Below, in pieces: positions 60,701 to 64,000 of a DNA stretch of 64,000 nt (the stretch's first letter is position 1; each line of letters starts with the position of its first letter). The position numbers were made by a program, and so were the translations under genes. This DNA comes from CAZAQV01 sp964487255 (GTDB lineage Bacteria > Myxococcota_A > Polyangia > Polyangiales > CAZAQV01): positions 46,646 through 110,645 of the forward strand of contig CAZAQV010000022.1 of NCBI GenBank assembly GCA_964487255.1. The letters are read 5' to 3'. The notes below the pieces were generated by a model, which saw nothing but the letters and a program-made list of their open reading frames with translations, was not told the origin of the DNA and ran no database searches.

Positions 60701-63687
60701 ACCCAACCGCCTGACGCGAAGGCTGTGTTGGCCACCGCACAAGAGAACTCGCCGGCGCGTTGCTTGAACTTCATCAGGCCAAATTCGATCTCGCCGTAGG
60801 CGGCGATGACGTTCGATAGACCCGCCTTGGCCTTGGCGATGCGGCTATCGTCGGCGGAACCGTTGCCGCAGGTGCCGCTGCCGTCGTTGCATGTTGCGCA
60901 GCTGACGTCGCTGCCCGGGCAGAGCGCCGAGCCATCGCCGCCTGTGAATGCGTCGGGGTTCACGCTGCCGTCGTTGCAGGTGTCCCAGTTCATCGAACCC
61001 GAGGTGTCGAACACGACCAAGAGGCGGGGGTCGTTGTCGAGCGAGGTGATTTCCGCTTCGCTGGAGTCGTTGAGCGAGTGACAGCCGGGGTCGTCGGGGA
61101 AGTCGACGAGGCCATCGGCGTCGTTGTCGTAGCCGTCGCCGCACTCAGGGACGTTCCACTCGAAGTTGTCATCACTGCTCAGGCATTGCGTATCCGCATT
61201 GTCGATGTTTCCGTCGCCATCGTTGTCGATACCGTCGCTACACTGTGGGAACTCGGAGACGTCGTCGAGCGAGTCGCAATCGGCATCGTCGGGCCAGTCG
61301 GTGTCGCCGTCGCCGTCGTTGTCGAGGCCGTCGCGACAGGGCCCATCGCCATTGATGTCCGACTCGTCGTTGTCCGTAGGCGAGGCACAACCTGGGTCGC
61401 CGGGAAAGTCCGTGAGGCCGTCGTTGTCGTTGTCGAAGCCGTCTGAGCAAACCGGTGAGAAGGTGACGAAGCAGGGCTCGGAGAGCTCACTCACGGACTT
61501 GCCGCCCGCCTGCGCGGTCGCACGAACCTCGAGGCCGCCGTAGAGCGGACCAAAGGTGCCGGTGTAGCCGCCGACATCGAAGCTCGTGCCGCTTGCCGTG
61601 CCGCTCGCGCGCTCGATGCGATTAAAGTAGAGGACAATGTCCGCGTTGGATTCCGACGTGCCGGGGATGGATGGGCTGCCGGAGTTGATGGCGTCGCAGT
61701 CGATGACCGGGGGCGCGGTTCGGGCTTGACCGACCGGAATCCACACGACCTCGCGGAAATAGGTCTCGTAGTCTGGTCCGTAGTTGGACTGCTGCGACCA
61801 GAGCTGGATGTCGATGGGGTAGATGCCGCTTGGGGTGCCGATCGGAATGCCGATTGTGAAGTCGATTGGCGTGGTGCTCCCCTCGGGTAGATTTGCCGGG
61901 ACGGGCGGGTCACTGACGATCGTCCAGCCAGAGGGCAGGATGACGTTCACATCGTTGGGGTCGACGTTTTGGGTGCCGATGTTGATGAGGTCGGCATCGA
62001 CGACGACATTGGTGCCAGCGGCTCGGGCGCTCAGCGGATTGGTGATGGTGGCCTGCGCCTCGATGACACCCGTGGGCTTGACGACGGTGAGTGCCTGCGT
62101 TCGGAAGCCCCCTGGCAACGTCGTGGAGGTGTAGACGCCCGTTTGAACATTGGTGGCTTGGCCGCTTCCGCCGATGTCGAACAAGGTTTGGTAGCTGAGC
62201 TCGTCACTCGGTTGCATAGTCCCGACGTTCCAAATCAAGCACTCGAGTCCGTCGCCATCGCAGTTGGAGGTTTGCGTAGGCGCAGGCGTTCCGCCAACGG
62301 TGTTAATGTAGGTCTGGCGTGAACCGTCGTACTTCTGTTTGACGATGACGTTGCCCTGCGCGTTGAGCGAAAGGTTTTTGGTGAAGAGCGTGTAGGTGAG
62401 GTTCTCGTCGTTGGTGGCCAGCTGTTTGTCGACGTTGAGGTCGAACTTCAGGTTCAGGTACACGCAGTTGGGCGAGGGCACATGAAAAGGCCAGGGGTTA
62501 TTCTTGGCGCCACTGCTGCCGCCTTGGTTGCTCGAGAGGTCGCCGCCGAAGACTTCGCCGCAGTCGCTGTCGGCGCCTTGAACGGGATCGAGCGGCGTGT
62601 TGAGCACGCGAAGCGTCACCTCAACGAACACCGGTTCACCTACGCGCACTTCGCCGAGTGCAAAACGAAGCGCACCCGCACTGAGTGGATTGTTCGGCGT
62701 GACGTCGAAGCCGTCGTTCGATGCGTCGAGCGTCATGCGGGTGATGGGGCCAGTGGCGCTTGCGGCTGTGCCGGTGCCGATGGTGGAACCCGGATACATA
62801 ATGCGATTCCAAGGACCGATGACGCTGTTAAATTCGATGTTTCCGCCCGTAAAGGTCGCTTCGTATTCATAGTGCGTGTCAGGCCCAGCAACGGGCGAGC
62901 CGTAACCGAAGGGCGCGTTGCCGGAGCCCTGGTTGCCGCTGATGGCTTGTTGATGCGCGTAGGCGTCGACTTGCCACAGGTCCCACTGGTTGTGCACGTA
63001 GTAGGGGGCTTTGTCTTGACCGAGCAAGCCGCCGATTTTCGTACCCTCTTTGGGATTGACGTTGCTGCTCTCTGTTGCTCCGGCTGTCGCACTCATGCTG
63101 TAGCCGTTGCCCATGGTAATGAACGCGGTCGCAAGGTGGCGCGTGAGCGCCGCGGCGGTTGCGTAAAAGACGCCGGTGTCGGCGTAGACCTGTGCGATGG
63201 AGCCGTCGGCGAGGTTACAAGTTCCGCCGGAGCAGGGAACGCTGTTGAAGCCGTTACAACTTGCGCCGCACGAGTCTTCGGCCATGCCGGGAAGACGTGG
63301 ACGAATCGTGATGCCGTTGGCGTCGGTGATGCGCATGCCGACGACCTCGGTGTTGCCGGGAATGTATTCGGTGAGGTAGCCCGCCAGGCCGCGAATGCCG
63401 AGCAGTGGAACAGGCGACGCTTCAAACTTGAACGAGATGATGTCGCCGGGAGCGAGTTTGACGTCGGTGTTTCCGCCGCCACTCGACTTGCCGGTCTCCG
63501 GATCGATGATCGCTACCGTGGACTCAGGGATCGATTTGGAGGTGAGCACCTGACCGACAGCGTTTTGTGCGTGTGCTCTCTCTGTTGTGAAGAGCTGAGT
63601 CGTCAGAGCAAAAGCGACAGTTAGGGTCGCGAGAAAAAAGTTAAACCGATAGCCATGCGGCTCTCTAAGTGCTTGCGCAGAATACAT
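57736..63687 (-). CDS. Giant VWA, MopE-repeat and MYXO-CTERM-like surface protein
   Basis: A 1983-residue exported protein. ATG 63687 (MYSAQALREPHGYRF) is preceded by AAGGA and gives a signal ending TTERAHAQ. Residues about 40-400 are a beta-rich head, about 400-700 DUF11-like adhesion sequence, about 750-870 four TSP3-type Asp loops (SDGFDNDNDGLTDFPGD), about 885-1190 a von Willebrand A domain with MIDAS FDTSGSM. From about 1195 to 1670 come 11 MopE metal-binding units (CNGLDDDCDGGIDEG and others), then a Cys-rich region. The tail GCSCATKTPTRQGWVLALLP plus LGLLIIRRRG resembles MYXO-CTERM sorting. Likely a metal-dependent cell-surface protein. Confidence 0.88.
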   Translation of the reverse strand: MYSAQALREPHGYRFNFFLATLTVAFALTTQLFTTERAHAQNAVGQVLTSKSIPESTVAIIDPETGKSSGGGNTDVKLAPGDIISFKFEASPVPLLGIRGLAGYLTEYIPGNTEVVGMRITDANGITIRPRLPGMAEDSCGASCNGFNSVPCSGGTCNLADGSIAQVYADTGVFYATAAALTRHLATAFITMGNGYSMSATAGATESSNVNPKEGTKIGGLLGQDKAPYYVHNQWDLWQVDAYAHQQAISGNQGSGNAPFGYGSPVAGPDTHYEYEATFTGGNIEFNSVIGPWNRIMYPGSTIGTGTAASATGPITRMTLDASNDGFDVTPNNPLSAGALRFALGEVRVGEPVFVEVTLRVLNTPLDPVQGADSDCGEVFGGDLSSNQGGSSGAKNNPWPFHVPSPNCVYLNLKFDLNVDKQLATNDENLTYTLFTKNLSLNAQGNVIVKQKYDGSRQTYINTVGGTPAPTQTSNCDGDGLECLIWNVGTMQPSDELSYQTLFDIGGSGQATNVQTGVYTSTTLPGGFRTQALTVVKPTGVIEAQATITNPLSARAAGTNVVVDADLINIGTQNVDPNDVNVILPSGWTIVSDPPVPANLPEGSTTPIDFTIGIPIGTPSGIYPIDIQLWSQQSNYGPDYETYFREVVWIPVGQARTAPPVIDCDAINSGSPSIPGTSESNADIVLYFNRIERASGTASGTSFDVGGYTGTFGPLYGGLEVRATAQAGGKSVSELSEPCFVTFSPVCSDGFDNDNDGLTDFPGDPGCASPTDNDESDINGDGPCRDGLDNDGDGDTDWPDDADCDSLDDVSEFPQCSDGIDNDGDGNIDNADTQCLSSDDNFEWNVPECGDGYDNDADGLVDFPDDPGCHSLNDSSEAEITSLDNDPRLLVVFDTSGSMNWDTCNDGSVNPDAFTGGDGSALCPGSDVSCATCNDGSGTCGNGSADDSRIAKAKAGLSNVIAAYGEIEFGLMKFKQRAGEFSCAVANTAFASGGWVGAGLTPCSGFAEGEVLVGFAQENQYDMLDYLDGQAAFGGGAYNFGANPPPNFDIELRGTGATPLAGSLDSALTYVQATDDGDPLGNAGAQCRPYRVILLTDGVDTCASSDVNEATEATATSAAALEALGYDVYVIGFAVQDDDDLNRLNRIAAAGGTGNCSSDPTIDPANYATCTGAIPVTDEASLSAAIANIISETVLVEVCGGGDDDCDGLIDEGVLNACGGCGAVPTETCDFTDEDCDGTVDEGVRNACDGCGPTPNEACNGLDDDCDGGIDEGGVCPCAIVEPEVCDNQDNDCDGDIDEDLERNCGNNVGVCTTGSQSCTNGVWGACSGNTGGPETCNGLDDDCDGVVDGITQPCGVSEGKCQPGTEQCVGGSWGACVGAIGPDPNEKCDLIDNDCDGEVDEGNLGGVSCGTDVGICTRGLTKCVEGKLVCDGGTGPDLLETCDGEDDDCDGEIDEGNPDGGAACGNDDVGDTGICKRGALTCVGGKLECRGVIRPGTEICDGADNDCDGMTDEGNPEGGAECGDDVGECKPGKLACQGGELVCIDGVLPTDEVCDGLDNDCDGIIDDGIPVGAACGTDTGECSPGVNICVDGELICEGATEPLDEVCNSLDDDCDGKIDEGLAVGEACGNDEGACQAGRQQCVDGMLACIGEIPPGIEVCDCVDNDCDGEIDEQPQEGSLCPGESACVSCGCSLPCGGGEFAKCATGTVEFEQEGQCWCVQKECEEAECAEETVMVDDEVFCAPDTEGLPSCECRSNQCTFPCEGVVCTEPTVCEPFTGECVENNCRGLGCPDGQICDILELECVEDLCANVMCGEGEACRDGECEQSCATVECPNGQSCQSGQCVDDLCAGISCFITEVCDPTRGECIDSMCTSVMCPRGTRCNGLNGMCEVDPCTTVRCPEKQRCLAGECIMDFIPPDPDAGGKADGGGRTDANVDEWVVASGSGCSCATKTPTRQGWVLALLPLGLLIIRRRGAKGSNR

Positions 63688-63823
63688 CCATGCGTCCTTC
63701 CAAATAAATCCCGGACACCTATTGAAACCGATTTCGCGCTTTGGTGGAAGGGGAAAAGTCGTTTTCTTGACAACCTGGATCCAGATCGTCTGCCGGTCGT
63801 GCTTCATCTCACATCGAGTCCAT

Positions 63824-63893
63824 TGACGACAGATCCGTACTGTCCGGTTGTGTCACCTTGACGACAGGTCGGCACTGTCCGGTTGTGTCATCC
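63824..63893. repeat. Two tandem 35-bp direct repeats
   Basis: Two units, 63824-63858 and 63859-63893, both read TTGACGACAG then a short variable part then ACTGTCCGGTTGTGTCA. They differ at only four positions or so. Each contains GACAG and CTGTC as inverted arms. They lie upstream of the giant gene and before the possible gene at the window end. They could be regulator sites or transposon-end repeats. Confidence 0.5.
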
Positions 63894-63907
63894 TCGTATC
63901 AACTTAG

Positions 63908-64000
63908 GTGAGACACGCGTTGCAGGTGACACGAAGCGCAGCCGTGAAGAGATGGGATGAGAAGGCCGTTTACCCCGATCCTGTTATGCCAGGGTCAAGC
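63908..64000 (+). CDS. Possible start of a gene running off the window end
   Basis: An ORF open from GTG 63908 (or GTG 63926) to the edge, with 31 or 25 codons visible (VTRSAAVKRWDEKAVYPDP and following). The visible part is polar and protein-like. Nothing more can be inferred. The tandem repeats just upstream may belong to its control region or to a mobile element. Confidence 0.25.
   Translation, partial: MRHALQVTRSAAVKRWDEKAVYPDPVMPGSS

Overview
The window looks like chromosomal DNA of a Myxococcota (former Deltaproteobacteria) bacterium. The evidence is high GC with strong third-position GC bias, many lipoproteins, FG-GAP propeller proteins, Asp-rich MopE-type metal-binding repeats, a C-terminal tail resembling the MYXO-CTERM sorting signal, a Cys-rich repeat lipoprotein, an AgmX/PglI-like protein, and ordinary bacterial housekeeping genes. 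I see no rRNA, tRNA, CRISPR array, prophage or intact insertion sequence. Nearly all the DNA is coding, with short intergenic gaps.

Layout. 1-5.9 kb: a truncated gene end, two large secreted propeller lipoproteins on the minus strand, and a small gene that appears frameshifted. 5.9-16 kb: pterin carbinolamine dehydratase, PepN aminopeptidase, Cys-rich and SnoaL-like lipoproteins, a saccharopine-dehydrogenase-like reductase, YceI, PAP2 phosphatase, SDR and PurU. 15.9-28.3 kb: a sigma-70 factor, two paralogous YkuD L,D-transpeptidase lipoproteins, glutathione peroxidase, an aromatic amino acid lyase homologue lacking the MIO glycine, an unrecognised protein divergent from it, a sulfotransferase, a TauE permease, a beta-barrel protein and a dihaem cytochrome. 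28.3-39.2 kb: a NYN nuclease fused to a cold-shock domain, an AgmX/PglI-like protein, GNAT, a TldD/PmbA pair, two more YceI-like proteins, a universal stress protein, a sirtuin, ThpR and RapZ.

39.2-55 kb is the most housekeeping-like part: PlsB, rplM-rpsI, two tandem TPR lipoproteins, a Cys-rich membrane protein, an erythromycin-esterase-like lipoprotein, the run holB-tatD-rplC-rlmE (with ribosomal protein L3 outside any S10 operon), MazG, and efp-epmA (EF-P with its lysylating enzyme). 55-63.7 kb is a two-gene operon for cell-surface or secreted proteins: a 1983-residue protein with a VWA domain, 11 MopE-type repeats, a Cys-rich tail and a MYXO-CTERM-like end, translationally coupled to an 839-residue lipoprotein with nine MopE repeats and a formylglycine-generating-enzyme-like domain. 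The last 300 bases hold two 35-bp tandem repeats and the start of a possible gene running off the edge.

The points most worth a second look are the VWA/MopE plus MopE/FGE operon, a hairpin-rich intergenic region just downstream of it (54.98-55.22 kb), the lyase homologue with Ala-Ser-Asp at the MIO site and its unknown neighbour, an 18-bp inverted-repeat element at 22.8-22.9 kb, the NYN-cold-shock fusion, and a possible 25-codon leader ORF abutting the esterase start.
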